A stretch of DNA of 52,847 bases from Sinomicrobium pectinilyticum (lineage in GTDB: Bacteria > Bacteroidota > Bacteroidia > Flavobacteriales > Flavobacteriaceae). Position numbers and translations under genes: made by a program. Positions within the stretch are counted from its first letter, which is position 1, and every line of letters starts with the position of its first letter. The notes beneath the pieces are model-generated. The model made no database searches. It was given only the letters and a program-made list of their open reading frames with translations, and was not told the DNA's origin. This document shows positions 26,614 to 35,628 of this stretch, in pieces. Location: positions 1-52,847 of the forward strand of contig NZ_RJTM01000081.1 of the NCBI RefSeq assembly GCF_003725735.1, in the 5' to 3' direction.

Positions 26614-27462
26614 ATGAGTACACAGAAGATTCGTATTTTTGCGGCAAAACGTCCAGACTTGAAAACAATAAGCAGTGTTCAGAACCCGATCGTCAAACAG
26701 GTACTTCAACTCAAGGAAAAATCCAGAGTCCGGAAAACTTCGGGTTTATTCGTGCTGGAAGGAAAACGGGAATTATCGCTGGCCTTAAAAGGAAATTACC
26801 GGACAGGTCCGGTGCTGATATACGAAGATATCTGCCCGGCTGCCGAAATAGAAGCTCTTTTTGATAATACCCCCCGCAAAGCGGAATTCATAAGTATCTC
26901 CAAAGAAGTCTACCGGAAACTGGCCTACCGGGAAACTACCGAAGGTGTACTGGCCATATCCGAAAATAAAGAACACACGCTGAATGCGGTTTCGTTTACC
27001 AAAGCGAACCCGCTTATCCTTGTGGCCGAGGCCCCGGAGAAACCGGGAAACATAGGAGCACTTCTCCGTACCGCAGATGCGGCCAATGCAGATGCCGTGA
27101 TCATCGCCAACCCGAAAACCGACCTCTATAACCCTAACATTCTTCGTTCCAGTGTAGGATGTGTGTTTACCAGGCAGATTGCCACGGGAAGTACGGAAGA
27201 GGTTATCAGTTTTCTGAAAAAAAATAACATCAGGATCTGTTGCGCTGCGCTTACGGCGTCGGTCCCTTATCATACGGTGGATTTTACCGGGGCGACCGCC
27301 CTGGTGGTCGGTACTGAAGCTACCGGACTGAGCGACGAATGGCTCCGGAATTCAGACCGGAATATTATCATTCCCATGCAGGGAGAAATAGATTCCATGA
27401 ATGTTTCCGTGAGTGCGGCAATTCTGATATTCGAAGCAAAAAGGCAGAGAGGGTTCCTGTAA
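26614..27462 (+). CDS. TrmH/SpoU-family RNA 2'-O-methyltransferase
   Basis: This cytoplasmic SPOUT enzyme methylates a ribose 2'-OH in rRNA or tRNA using S-adenosylmethionine. The N-terminal substrate-binding domain (about 20-125: SSVQNPIVKQVLQLKEKSR, GLFVLEGKRE, YRKLAYRETTEGVLAI) precedes the knotted domain with NIGALLRTADAANAD, NPNILRSSVGCVF, VVGTEATGLSDEW and the knot IPMQGEIDSMNVSVSAAI. The start at 26614 gives 282 aa, but a -7-type box TATTTTTG at 26634-26641 lies inside this reading; the real start may be TTG at 26659 (residue 16), just before the conserved domain. The specific RNA target cannot be told. Confidence 0.9.
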   Translation: MSTQKIRIFAAKRPDLKTISSVQNPIVKQVLQLKEKSRVRKTSGLFVLEGKRELSLALKGNYRTGPVLIYEDICPAAEIEALFDNTPRKAEFISISKEVYRKLAYRETTEGVLAISENKEHTLNAVSFTKANPLILVAEAPEKPGNIGALLRTADAANADAVIIANPKTDLYNPNILRSSVGCVFTRQIATGSTEEVISFLKKNNIRICCAALTASVPYHTVDFTGATALVVGTEATGLSDEWLRNSDRNIIIPMQGEIDSMNVSVSAAILIFEAKRQRGFL

Positions 27463-27557
27463 TTTCTCCTGAAGGTATTCTCAGTGCCATAAGAGACCCT
27501 TTGATTATTTCACATACTTTCCCGAAGTTTGTCCGGGATTAGATCAACAAAAGACTT

Positions 27558-28793
27558 ATGACTCCAACCACACTTTTTTATCTTATCATCGGTATATTAT
27601 TACTGGATTTTATTGTAGACCAGGTACTGGATTACCTGAATGCCAAGCATTTCAGTGATCCTGTTCCCGAAGAACTCAGTGACGTTTACGACGATAAGGA
27701 ATACGCCAGGTCACAGGCTTATAAAAAGACCAATTATAACTTTTCAAAGGTCTCTTCGTTTTTTTCGCTCATACTGACCCTGACTTTCTTTTTTCTCGAC
27801 GGTTTTGAGTATGTAGACCAGATAGCCCGTGGCATCTCGGATAATGAAATTGTGATAGCCCTGGTATTCTTCGGCATTATATTTTTTGCCAGCGATATTC
27901 TCACTACACCTTTCTCTTACTATCACACTTTTGTCATCGAAGAAAAATTCGGCTTTAACAAAACCACCAAAAAGACATTTTTCCTGGACAAGTTAAAAGG
28001 TTGGATCATCGGAGCCGTCCTGGGGGGCGGCGTCCTGGCGTTGATTATATGGTTTTACCAGTTTGCCGGAAAAGCCTTCTGGTTATATGCCTGGGGTGCG
28101 ATCGCCGTTTTTACGGTATTTATGAATGTATTTTACAGCAAACTCATTGTTCCGCTGTTTAACAAACAGACCCCTCTCAAAGACGGCGAACTGAAAACGG
28201 CCATAGAAAAATACGCTTCTACCGCAGATTTTACTCCGGATAAAATATTTGTCATAGACGGTTCCAAAAGGTCTACAAAAGCAAATGCCTATTTTTCCGG
28301 TTTCGGCCGGCAGAAGAGGATCACCCTATACGATACCCTGATCCGGGACCTGGACACCGAAGAGATCGTTGCCGTCCTTGCCCATGAGGTCGGACATTAT
28401 AAGAAAAAACATATTTTATTTAATATCCTGGCATCCGTATTGCTTACGGGGTTTACCCTGTATATTCTTTCGCTTTGCATCCATGTACCGGAGCTATCCT
28501 ATGCCCTCGGGGTATCCCAGCAAAGCTTTCATATCGGGTTAATCGCCTTCGGTATACTTTACAGTCCGGTTTCGGAAATAACGGGCTTTATCATGAATTA
28601 TATATCCAGGAAGTTCGAATATCAGGCCGATAACTATGCGAAAGAGACCTTTGGTGCCGAACCCCTCATCACCTCCCTCAAGAAACTGAGCAGGAACAAC
28701 CTGAGCAACCTTACCCCGCATGCCGCCTATGTGAATATGCACTACTCCCACCCCACCTTATTGCAGCGTATACGGAACCTGAGAAAACACTGA
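27558..28793 (+). CDS. M48-family membrane metalloprotease (Ste24/CAAX-type)
   Basis: This 411-aa integral membrane zinc protease resembles Ste24/CAAX prenyl endopeptidases and HtpX. The first 310 residues contain several long hydrophobic spans. The catalytic motif HEVGH is at 276-280 (VAVLAHEVGHYKKKH), and the third ligand is in SRKFEYQADNYA. The N-terminal CAAX-protease peptidase_M48_N region with TTPFSYYHTFVIEEKFGFN is clear. In bacteria such proteins take part in membrane protein quality control; prenyl substrates are not expected. The gene follows the RNA methyltransferase gene in the same direction after 95 bases. Confidence 0.94.
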   Translation: MTPTTLFYLIIGILLLDFIVDQVLDYLNAKHFSDPVPEELSDVYDDKEYARSQAYKKTNYNFSKVSSFFSLILTLTFFFLDGFEYVDQIARGISDNEIVIALVFFGIIFFASDILTTPFSYYHTFVIEEKFGFNKTTKKTFFLDKLKGWIIGAVLGGGVLALIIWFYQFAGKAFWLYAWGAIAVFTVFMNVFYSKLIVPLFNKQTPLKDGELKTAIEKYASTADFTPDKIFVIDGSKRSTKANAYFSGFGRQKRITLYDTLIRDLDTEEIVAVLAHEVGHYKKKHILFNILASVLLTGFTLYILSLCIHVPELSYALGVSQQSFHIGLIAFGILYSPVSEITGFIMNYISRKFEYQADNYAKETFGAEPLITSLKKLSRNNLSNLTPHAAYVNMHYSHPTLLQRIRNLRKH

Positions 28794-28980
28794 ACCTTGT
28801 TTTCGGATTTCGAAAGGAGAATGCGGACGATATACATGCCGGAACAAAAAAACATTGTAATAGCAGGGGATGACCTGCCCGGTTATATGAACAGAAAAGA
28901 AATTGGCATCCCTTCTTTTTTAAGGCATGGAATTTGATGTTTATTTGTAAAAGTTTATTAACTTTATGTAAAGCCACGGC

Positions 28981-28997
28981 CCCCGGAAAATCCGGGG
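28981..28997 (+). promoter_or_regulatory. Hairpin in the leader of the RelA/SpoT gene
   Basis: CCCCGGA (28981-28987) and TCCGGGG (28991-28997) pair perfectly around AAA, 48 bases before the start codon and without a T-run. A TAACTTTA box at 28959-28966, with TTTG at 28933-28936 upstream, would start the transcript close to this hairpin. Confidence 0.4.
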
Positions 28998-29044
28998 AGC
29001 AGGCCCGGACACAAATCTTGTAACCGACAAAAGAAAGTGCTTTT

Positions 29045-31261
29045 ATGGCAGTAGTGATAGATACGGAAAAAGAGAACAAAGAGATTGCCAAGCAATATAA
29101 AGAACTGCTTCGCATCAGTTATCAGACGTTGAGTGATGAAGATAAAAAACTCATCCGGAAAGCGTTTGATACGGCTGTTGATGCGCATAAAGATCAGCGG
29201 CGTAAAAGCGGGGAAGCTTATATTTTCCACCCCATTGCGGTAGCCAAGATAGTTGCTTCCGAAATAGGGCTGGATGCCACTTCCATAGCGGCTGCCCTGC
29301 TTCACGATGTGGTGGAAGACACGGAATATTCGCTCCATGATATCGAAAAAATGTTCGGGGAAACCATTGCCCTTATTGTGGACGGACTTACCAAGATATC
29401 GCATCTCAGTAAGGAAAAGGATATATCCTTGCAGGCGGAAAACTTCCGTAAAATGCTGCTTACGCTCAACGATGATGTACGGGTGATCATCATCAAAATT
29501 GCAGACCGGCTGCACAACATGCAGACAATGGAGTCTATGCCGGAACACAAACAATTGAAAATAGCCTCCGAAACCCTGTACATCTATGCCCCCCTGGCCC
29601 ACCGTATCGGCCTGTACAACATCAAGACCGAACTGGAAGACTTCGGGTTGAAATACACGGAACCGGAAGTATATAACGATATTCTGAGTAAAGTAGAAGA
29701 AAGTAAGGAAGAGCAGCAGGCTTATATCACTGCCTTTTCCGATGTTATAAGCGAAAGCCTGGATAAAGAAGGACTGAACTACCAGATCAAGGGACGGCCG
29801 AAATCTATCTTCTCCATACGGAGAAAAATGAAGGTCCAGAATGTGAGCTACGATGAGGTTTACGATAAATTTGCCATACGTATTATTTATAAATCCGATT
29901 CGGCCAACGAAAAATTCCTGGCCTGGAAAATATATTCCATAGTCACGGATCATTTCCGTCCCAATCCCGTCCGGTTGCGCGACTGGATATCCTCTCCGAA
30001 ATCTACCGGGTATGAAGCCCTTCACATTACGGTCATGGGACCAAAAGGGCGTTGGGTGGAAGTACAGATACGCAGTGAACGGATGCACGAGATCGCGGAG
30101 AAAGGTTATGCCGCACACTTTAAATACAAACACGGGGACCAGAAGGAACAGGGCATAGAAGTATGGCTCAACCGGCTGCAGGAAGCACTGGAAAATCCCA
30201 ATTCCAACGCTGTGGACTTTGTCGAGGAATTCAAACTCAACCTGTATTCCAAGGAGATCTTTGTCTTTACCCCGAAAGGTGAACTGAAGTCCCTTCCCAA
30301 AGGTGCCACGGCGCTCGATTTTGCTTTTAATATCCATACCGAGGTAGGTATGCGTACCAGAGGGGCCCGGGTAAACGGCAAGCTGGTGCCGCTCAGCTAT
30401 GAGCTGAAAAGCGGTGACCAGGTAGAGATCATTACCTCCGAGCAGTCCAAACCCAATGCCAACTGGCTCGACTATGCCACTACGGCCAGGGCACGCTCCA
30501 AAATAAAAACTTCCCTGAAGGAAGACAAAAAACAGATAGGCGAAGAAGGAAAAGAACTTTTACGCCGGAAGCTGAAACACCTGAAGATAACCCTCAATGA
30601 AAAAGTGGTTAACGAACTGGTGGTCTACTTCAAGCTGAAAACCAGCCTGGACCTGTTCTTCCGCGTGGGGATCGGCACCATAGACAACCAGATGCTGAAG
30701 AATTTTGCAGCTTCCCGCACCAATACCTTTATCAACTTTTTCAAGAACCGTATCCGGAAGACTCCTTCCGCCCCGCCGCAGGAAGACCTTGATAAAGAAG
30801 AGGTAACTGCCAAATACGACATGCTGGTCTTCGGCAAAGAAGAGGAAAAACTGAGTTATAAACTGGCCAGTTGCTGCAATCCCATTCCGGGAGATGATGT
30901 CTTCGGTTTTATTACGGTAAACGAAGGGATCAAAGTACATAAAAAAGACTGTCCGAATGCCATAGCCATGCAATCCAACTACGCTTACCGGATCATTCCC
31001 GCCAAATGGGTCGATTCCACTCAGCAGGAATTCGTGGTTATGCTCAGCCTTTCCGGGATAGACAATATGGGCCTGGTGAATAATGTCACCAAGGTGATCT
31101 CCAATAACATGCACGTAAATATGAAGAATATCAACTTCGATACCAATGACGGTATCTTTTCGGGCAAGATCACCGTAGTGGTTAAAAACAATACCATCCT
31201 GAAAAAACTCATCGACAATCTGAAAAAAGTAAACGGTATCGATAAGGTATCCAGGTTGTAA
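29045..31261 (+). CDS. Bifunctional (p)ppGpp synthetase/hydrolase, RelA/SpoT family
   Basis: This cytoplasmic enzyme makes and degrades (p)ppGpp, the stringent-response alarmone. Domains in the 738-aa protein are HD hydrolase (about 50-200; intact HDxxED with H87-D88 and E91-D92 in LLHDVVEDTE), synthetase (about 240-360; GRPKSIFSIRRKM, YDKFAIRIIYKS), TGS (about 405-465; VFTPKGELKSLPKGATALDFAF), a helical/zinc-finger region with ASCCNPIPGDDV, and a C-terminal ACT domain (about 660-738). With hydrolase residues intact it is a Rel/SpoT-type bifunctional protein. It precedes fur and purA in the same direction, an order I believe is common in flavobacteria. Confidence 0.96.
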   Translation: MAVVIDTEKENKEIAKQYKELLRISYQTLSDEDKKLIRKAFDTAVDAHKDQRRKSGEAYIFHPIAVAKIVASEIGLDATSIAAALLHDVVEDTEYSLHDIEKMFGETIALIVDGLTKISHLSKEKDISLQAENFRKMLLTLNDDVRVIIIKIADRLHNMQTMESMPEHKQLKIASETLYIYAPLAHRIGLYNIKTELEDFGLKYTEPEVYNDILSKVEESKEEQQAYITAFSDVISESLDKEGLNYQIKGRPKSIFSIRRKMKVQNVSYDEVYDKFAIRIIYKSDSANEKFLAWKIYSIVTDHFRPNPVRLRDWISSPKSTGYEALHITVMGPKGRWVEVQIRSERMHEIAEKGYAAHFKYKHGDQKEQGIEVWLNRLQEALENPNSNAVDFVEEFKLNLYSKEIFVFTPKGELKSLPKGATALDFAFNIHTEVGMRTRGARVNGKLVPLSYELKSGDQVEIITSEQSKPNANWLDYATTARARSKIKTSLKEDKKQIGEEGKELLRRKLKHLKITLNEKVVNELVVYFKLKTSLDLFFRVGIGTIDNQMLKNFAASRTNTFINFFKNRIRKTPSAPPQEDLDKEEVTAKYDMLVFGKEEEKLSYKLASCCNPIPGDDVFGFITVNEGIKVHKKDCPNAIAMQSNYAYRIIPAKWVDSTQQEFVVMLSLSGIDNMGLVNNVTKVISNNMHVNMKNINFDTNDGIFSGKITVVVKNNTILKKLIDNLKKVNGIDKVSRL

Positions 31262-31333
31262 TCAAACGGCACCACAAGACCTTATCCCGTCTTTCGGGAC
31301 AGGAAAGGATAGTACCAAACCAAAATCTTTACG

Positions 31334-31540
31334 TATCTTTGTACGGACAACATCCCGGGCTGTTTTTCCCGGACGGATTCCCGTTGTGAAAATGTGGTGC
31401 TAACTTGTTTATACTACATTTTTATGGAAAAACGTTAAAACGGGCTGTTTTACATCGTTATACATTTTAAATTAAGGATTTACATATTTTTCAGAATCGC
31501 GAAAATGTTGCAGGAACGAAAAAAAAATATGTAAGTTTGT
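31334..31540 (+). other. Structured leader or small RNA candidate upstream of fur
   Basis: TATCTTTG (31334-31341) is an exact TAnnTTTG box without a clear TTTG partner. Its predicted transcript would begin at a hairpin: ACAAC (31347-31351) with GTTGT (31383-31387), enclosing CCGGG (31355-31359) with CCCGG (31368-31372). The rest up to the proximal fur promoter has no reading frame. It may be a long fur leader from a distal promoter or a separate RNA. Confidence 0.3.
31508..31539 (+). promoter_or_regulatory. Promoter of fur
   Basis: TTG (31508-31510), 21 bases, then TAAGTTTG (31532-31539) match the Bacteroidota promoter. The fur start codon is 28 bases downstream. Confidence 0.65.
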
Positions 31541-31567
31541 GTGTTAATTTTTTTGACGTCCTTCGTT

Positions 31568-32026
31568 ATGACAAATGAGACAACCACTAAGAAGAACCAG
31601 GAGATCGTAAAAAATGTCTTCACCCGTTTTCTGGAAGACAACGGTCACAGGAAAACCCCGGAACGTTACGCTATTCTCCAGGAAATATATGACAGCGAGG
31701 ATCATTTTGATATAGAGTCGCTGTATATTAAAATGAAGAACAAGAACTACCGGGTCAGCAGAGCTACCCTGTACAATACCATAGAGCTGCTTCTGGAATG
31801 CGGGCTGGCAAGAAAGCACCAGTTCGGCCAGAACCAGGCACACTACGAAAAATCGTATTTTGACAGGCAGCACGATCATGTCATACTTACGGACACCGGT
31901 GAGGTTATGGAGTTCTGCGATCCGCGTATCCAGTCTATCAAACAAACGATAGAAGAAGTTTTCAATATCAAAATACACAATCATTCCCTGTATTTTTACG
32001 CTACCAGGGAAGAAGAAAAATCATAA
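31568..32026 (+). CDS. fur: Fur-family transcriptional regulator
   Basis: This 152-aa DNA-binding metal sensor has the N-terminal winged helix ([36 protein letters not shown]) and a C-terminal metal/dimerisation domain with [19 protein letters not shown]. The His/Asp residues of the HxH-type site are present, while the CxxC zinc motifs of PerR/Zur types are absent, which fits the iron-responsive Fur of Flavobacteriia. The start at 31568 is the first ATG after the promoter; an upstream reading would overlap the promoter. It lies between the RelA/SpoT gene and purA. Confidence 0.9.
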   Translation: MTNETTTKKNQEIVKNVFTRFLEDNGHRKTPERYAILQEIYDSEDHFDIESLYIKMKNKNYRVSRATLYNTIELLLECGLARKHQFGQNQAHYEKSYFDRQHDHVILTDTGEVMEFCDPRIQSIKQTIEEVFNIKIHNHSLYFYATREEEKS

Positions 32027-32160
32027 ACCCGTAACGACATAAACCAGAAAACAGACGCTCTGTCAGGACAAGCGGACTTTCCGTGGCCATATCATTATTT
32101 TACCTGATGGAGGTCGGTATATTGTATTAACGAAAAGACAAGATAAACACGAACAAGACA

Positions 32161-33432
32161 ATGGCAGTAGATTTACTACTCGGGCTCCAGTGGGGAGACG
32201 AAGGAAAAGGCAAGATCGTAGATGTTCTCACCAAAGATTACGACATCATAGCCCGCTTTCAGGGCGGCCCGAATGCAGGGCATACACTGGAATTTGACGG
32301 AATCAAACACGTATTGCGCACCATACCTTCCGGTATTTTTCACCCCAATGCCATCAATGTTATAGGAAACGGCGTTGTCATAGACCCCGTGGTACTGGTA
32401 AGCGAGCTGGAAGGACTTAAAAAATTCGAAATCGATTACAAAAGCAAACTCATCCTTTCGCGCAAGGCGCACCTTATACTGCCTACGCACCGTCTCCTGG
32501 ATGCTGCTTCCGAGGCTGCCAAGGGAAAGGCCAAGATAGGTTCCACATTAAAAGGTATAGGCCCTACATATATGGACAAGACCGGAAGGAACGGTCTGCG
32601 TATGGGAGACCTGGAACTGGATACTTTTGAGGCCCGGTACCGCGCACTGGCGGAAAAGCACGAAACCATGATCCGCCATTACAACGTGGATATTCAATAC
32701 AACCTTCCGGAAATGGAAGCAGAGTTTTTTGAAGCCGTAAAAGTACTGAAAGAACTTACTTTCATAGACAGTGAAGAGTACCTGAACAAGTCGCTGAAAG
32801 AAAACAAAAAGATCCTGGCCGAAGGCGCGCAGGGTTCCCTGCTCGATATAGACTTCGGGACTTACCCTTTTGTTACTTCGTCAAACACCACGGCTGCCGG
32901 GGCATGTACCGGACTGGGAATAGGACCAAACCGCATAGGAGAGGTCTACGGGATATTCAAAGCCTATACTACCCGTGTGGGAAGCGGCCCCTTCCCTACC
33001 GAGCTTTTTGACGAGGACGGAGAGCGTATGGCCAAAATAGGAAACGAATTCGGAGCAGTTACCGGGCGTCCCCGCCGTTGCGGATGGCTGGACCTGGTAG
33101 CGTTGAAATATGCCGTGCAGGTAAACGGTGTTACCCAGCTTATGATGATGAAAGCCGACGTACTTTCCAAATTCGAAACGCTGAAAGTTTGTACCGCATA
33201 CGAATACAACGGACAAACCATAGAACACATGCCTTTTTCGATAGAAAAAGAAAACGTGACCCCCATCTATACCGAATTAAAAGGATGGGATAAGGACCTT
33301 ACCGGGCTGACTTCGGCAGATGAACTTCCGAAAGAGCTACAGGATTATATCACCTTCCTGGAAGAGAACCTGGAAGTACCTGTAAAGATCGTCTCTGTAG
33401 GTCCCGACAGGACCCAGACTATTTATAGGTAA
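32161..33432 (+). CDS. purA: Adenylosuccinate synthetase
   Basis: This cytoplasmic GTP-dependent enzyme joins IMP and aspartate to form adenylosuccinate, the first committed step to AMP. The 423-aa protein has the glycine-rich GTP loop GDEGKGK at 12-18, the IMP-site GGPNAGHT (41-48 region), GSTLKGIGPTYMDKTGR, EGAQGSLLDIDFGTYPFVTSS and the C-terminal VSVGPDRTQTI. It ends 7 bases before an inverted heptamer-repeat hairpin that may act as the terminator. Confidence 0.98.
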   Translation: MAVDLLLGLQWGDEGKGKIVDVLTKDYDIIARFQGGPNAGHTLEFDGIKHVLRTIPSGIFHPNAINVIGNGVVIDPVVLVSELEGLKKFEIDYKSKLILSRKAHLILPTHRLLDAASEAAKGKAKIGSTLKGIGPTYMDKTGRNGLRMGDLELDTFEARYRALAEKHETMIRHYNVDIQYNLPEMEAEFFEAVKVLKELTFIDSEEYLNKSLKENKKILAEGAQGSLLDIDFGTYPFVTSSNTTAAGACTGLGIGPNRIGEVYGIFKAYTTRVGSGPFPTELFDEDGERMAKIGNEFGAVTGRPRRCGWLDLVALKYAVQVNGVTQLMMMKADVLSKFETLKVCTAYEYNGQTIEHMPFSIEKENVTPIYTELKGWDKDLTGLTSADELPKELQDYITFLEENLEVPVKIVSVGPDRTQTIYR

Positions 33433-33438
33433 GGGATT

Positions 33439-33502
33439 GCAGGTTACAGGTTACAGGTTGCAGGTTACAAGTTATAAGACCAACCTGTAACTTGTAACCT
33501 GG
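33439..33502. repeat. Heptamer-period intergenic repeat, copy 3, forming an inverted repeat
   Basis: GCAGGTT, ACAGGTT, ACAGGTT, GCAGGTT, ACAAGTT run from 33439 to 33473 with a 7-base period. The reverse-complement series AACCTGT, AACTTGT, AACCTGG follows at 33482-33502, so CAGGTTACAAGTTA and TAACTTGTAACCTG can form a long stem right after purA. Confidence 0.75.
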
Positions 33503-33599
33503 AATTTATTAATTTATTTACCTGCCACCACTATTAAATTCCTCTTAAATCCGCCATTCCCTTCTTCAAAAAAACTATTTTTGAAATAAATTTCATAAC

Positions 33600-35624
33600 G
33601 TGCCGGTATCTTTTAAGAAAATAATTTACTGTCTTCTGGCTTTTCTTTCCCTGACCGTGCAAGCCCAGGAAAAGAAGAAGATCAACATTGTATACAGCGG
33701 GGAATACAACCAGAATGAACAGAAATATCCCGGGGCATCCATTTTCAGCCGCGATGACCGGCAGGTACAGTTCGAACATGAAGGAATTGATCTCTGGTGC
33801 GACCTGGCCGTATTTTACCAGAAAGAAAACCTCCTGAAAGCATTTGGTAATGTTTTTCTGCAACAAGGTGATACGGTACAGCTAAACAGCGGTTATATAG
33901 AATATGACGGAAATACGAAACTGGCACTGGCCAAAGAGGATGTAGTGCTCCAGAACACGGATATGACCCTGACTACGGACACGCTGTATTTTGACCGGAA
34001 CACACAGGAAGCTTATTACAATTCTTTCGGCAGGGTAAAGGATTCCACCAATGTACTGACCAGCCAGGAAGGGCGCTATTATCTTACTCCCAAGAAATAC
34101 AAGTTTGTCACCGATGTAAAGATCGATAACCCGGAATATGAAGTGCATTCCCTGCGGCTGGATTACTACACCACTACCAAGCATGCCTATATGTATGGCC
34201 CCTCCACTATTATCGGGGAAGACTACACCATATACTGCGAAAGAGGGTTCTATAAAACGGAAGAAGAAGAAGGCTATTTCGTAAAGAACTCCCGGGTTGA
34301 TTACAATAACCGGATTATCAACGGGGATAGCCTCTATTTCAACCAGAAACAAAATTTCGCTTCCGCCACAAACAACATAAAGATCACGGACACCATTAAT
34401 AAAGGGATCGTCAAGGGACATTATGCCGAAGTGTTCAAGGAGAAGGATTCCGTTTTCATAACCAAAAGGGCCGTCGCCGTAAACCTGGTAGAACAGGACT
34501 CCATATATATACACGGGGATACCCTGATGGTAACCGGCAAACCGGAACACCGTATTATTCGTGCTTTCCGCGAAGCCAGGTTTTACAAGTCGGACCTGAG
34601 CGGCAAGTGCGATTCCATACATTCCGATCAGAAAACAGGGATCACCCAGCTCATTACCCGCCCCATATTATGGTCGGGCAAAACACAGATGACGGGAGAC
34701 AGTATCAACCTCCTTTCCGACCCCGAAACCGAAAAACTCGATTCGCTTCGTGTCTGGGACAATGCCTTTGTCGTACAAAAAGATTCCCTGGCAGAAAACG
34801 GTTATAACCAGATCAAAGGGAAAGAACTGCTCGGTTACTTCGAGGAGAACGAATTGCGGGTAGTGGATATAATCAAAAATGCGGAATCTATCTACTACAC
34901 CCGGAACGATAAAAACGAACTGATCGGTATTGACAAGCATGTCAGCGGTAATATCCAATTTACCATTGAGAACAACGAAATACAGGACATCTCCTATTTT
35001 ATCAATCCCGATGCCGTTCTCTACCCGGAAAGCCAGCTTCCCGAAAACGCCAGAAAACTCCGGGGCTTTGTCTGGTACGGAGATGAAATGATACGGAGCA
35101 AGGACGATATTTTCGATGAGGACGACAACAATATCGAACTTGTAAAAATACGGGGAATTGACAATCCCATAGCTATCGAAGCCGAGGAAGAAGAATACCG
35201 AAGGGCTATGGATACGGAGCCGACGGCACTTCCTCCCCGGGAAGAAGTGCCGCCACCTGCCAAGGTTACGGACAGCATTCCGCCGGAAGCCGGGGACACC
35301 AGCTCCGTGACACCGCCTGTTGAAAAAGACAGTACTGCCACGGAAGGCGAAGGGACCGACTCCCTCCGTATCCGGCAACCTGTAACACCGGCCACAGACA
35401 ACCTCCCGGAAGAAAGGGACAGCATCAGAAACACACAAGCCGGTTCCCTGAAGTCCGCAACACCGGGTACCCCCGCAACGGACAGCATCCCGGTAAAAAA
35501 GGAGCCGGACAGTATTATTCCTCCGGAGCGGAATGATTCCATTAGCAGGAAAGAAAAGCAGAATATTACATCCCCGTCATCCGGACAACAAAGCACCGGG
35601 GAGAAAAATGAAGAAGACCTATAG
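33600..35624 (+). CDS. OstA-like (LptA/LptD N-terminal-like) protein with acidic DS-rich tail
   Basis: This 674-aa protein starts at GTG 33600; no ATG start is available before the signal peptide (FKKIIYCLLAFLSLTVQAQ). A -7-type box TATTTTTG at 33576-33583 leaves only a short leader. The body (about 25-530) consists of OstA/LptA-type beta repeats (VFLQQGDTVQLNSGYIEYDG, DTLYFDRNTQEAYY, GKTQMTGDSINLLSD), implying a periplasmic jellyroll protein in LPS transport to the outer membrane. The last 120 residues are Pro/Ser/Thr/Glu-rich with a DS(I/L/T) dipeptide spaced irregularly. The aminotransferase gene begins 5 bases after its stop. Confidence 0.85.
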   Translation: MPVSFKKIIYCLLAFLSLTVQAQEKKKINIVYSGEYNQNEQKYPGASIFSRDDRQVQFEHEGIDLWCDLAVFYQKENLLKAFGNVFLQQGDTVQLNSGYIEYDGNTKLALAKEDVVLQNTDMTLTTDTLYFDRNTQEAYYNSFGRVKDSTNVLTSQEGRYYLTPKKYKFVTDVKIDNPEYEVHSLRLDYYTTTKHAYMYGPSTIIGEDYTIYCERGFYKTEEEEGYFVKNSRVDYNNRIINGDSLYFNQKQNFASATNNIKITDTINKGIVKGHYAEVFKEKDSVFITKRAVAVNLVEQDSIYIHGDTLMVTGKPEHRIIRAFREARFYKSDLSGKCDSIHSDQKTGITQLITRPILWSGKTQMTGDSINLLSDPETEKLDSLRVWDNAFVVQKDSLAENGYNQIKGKELLGYFEENELRVVDIIKNAESIYYTRNDKNELIGIDKHVSGNIQFTIENNEIQDISYFINPDAVLYPESQLPENARKLRGFVWYGDEMIRSKDDIFDEDDNNIELVKIRGIDNPIAIEAEEEEYRRAMDTEPTALPPREEVPPPAKVTDSIPPEAGDTSSVTPPVEKDSTATEGEGTDSLRIRQPVTPATDNLPEERDSIRNTQAGSLKSATPGTPATDSIPVKKEPDSIIPPERNDSISRKEKQNITSPSSGQQSTGEKNEEDL

Positions 35625-35628
35625 GAAT

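Noticed and set aside
28964-30337. 457-aa reading frame antisense to the RelA/SpoT gene
   Set aside because: The opposite strand encodes an unmistakable RelA/SpoT protein; this frame shows no family motif.
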